Of a stretch of 34,732 bases of DNA, positions 34,692-34,732 are shown piece by piece. This DNA is from a bacterium. Lineage in GTDB: Bacteria > Zhuqueibacterota > QNDG01 > DTFT01. The stretch spans positions 1 to 34,732 of the forward strand of contig JAUCQC010000262.1 in NCBI GenBank assembly GCA_030372965.1, in the 5' to 3' direction. The notes under the pieces are model-generated. The model saw nothing but the letters and a program-made list of their open reading frames with translations. It did not search any database and was not told where the DNA came from. Both the position numbers and the translations under genes were made by a program. Numbering within the stretch: position 1 is the stretch's first letter; each line of letters opens with the position of its first letter.

Positions 34692-34732
34692 CTGTCTCTT
34701 ATACACATCTGACGCTGCCGACGACTTCCGAA
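34692..34732. other. Nextera (Tn5) sequencing adapter, not genomic DNA
   Basis: CTGTCTCTTATACACATCT (34692-34710) is the reverse complement of the Tn5 mosaic end. GACGCTGCCGACGA (34711-34724) is the adjoining read-1 transposase adapter. The final 8 bases CTTCCGAA (34725-34732) sit where the i5 index is in a library molecule. The contig therefore ends in untrimmed adapter. Confidence 0.97.

Noticed and set aside
34688-34732. Unusual C-terminal extension of PurA
   Set aside because: It is encoded by sequencing adapter, not by the genome.

Overview
The window is a GC-rich, almost fully coding stretch of a bacterial chromosome. Nearly everything is on the + strand, with one small gene on the - strand at 22150-22521. 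It is very likely from a diderm (Gram-negative-type) bacterium: there is a signal-peptide beta-barrel outer-membrane protein, periplasmic cell-wall enzymes and a large CheA/GAF/receiver signalling cluster. I cannot name the phylum from sequence alone. There are no rRNA, tRNA, CRISPR or prophage genes and no transposase genes. The right edge is not natural: the last 41 bases are an untrimmed Nextera sequencing adapter, so this is a draft, probably metagenomic, contig end.

Layout. (1) 1-8074: a signalling cluster with a CheA-type kinase fused to a receiver (5' end missing), CheB, a 1319-residue hybrid kinase (receiver, two GAF, HisKA, HATPase, three receivers, HPt) and a receiver fused to a dead histidine-kinase core. 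It ends in an intrinsic terminator at 8108. (2) 8158-11601: a TTGACA-17-TATATT promoter driving mltG (septal glycan trimming) and a pcrA/uvrD helicase, overlapping by 4 nt. (3) 11726-21942: a second perfect promoter followed by a 32-codon Leu/Ile-rich leader ORF, then ilvD-ilvB-ilvN-ilvC-leuA-leuC-leuD-leuB. These encode the common branched-chain steps from acetolactate onward and the leucine branch. ilvC is bracketed by two long palindromes built from 7-nt units. (4) 22150-24038: a solitary, divergent GroES-like gene and, divergently, a VanZ-type membrane protein carrying a LamG-like domain. (5) 24135-26585: leuS with its own terminator. (6) 26656-30478: an outer-membrane barrel protein, rhomboid protease, N-acetylmuramoyl-L-alanine amidase and glutamate racemase, tightly packed (cell envelope). 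(7) 30487-34691: a promoter, then secD-secF, a STAS-domain protein and purA, which runs into the adapter.

The most interesting part is the control region and internal structure of the branched-chain amino-acid operon. A short ORF with 15 of 32 codons for Leu, Ile or Val lies between a strong promoter and ilvD. It is followed by three RNA segments in which the middle one can pair with either the first (inside the leader ORF) or the third. This is the logic of ribosome-mediated attenuation, although I see no classical U-tract terminator. Within the operon, heptad palindromes on both sides of ilvC would form long hairpins in the transcript. IlvC also has an unusual cofactor loop suggesting NADH use. 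In the signalling cluster, one receiver has Glu in place of the phospho-acceptor Asp, and the last protein is a pseudokinase.
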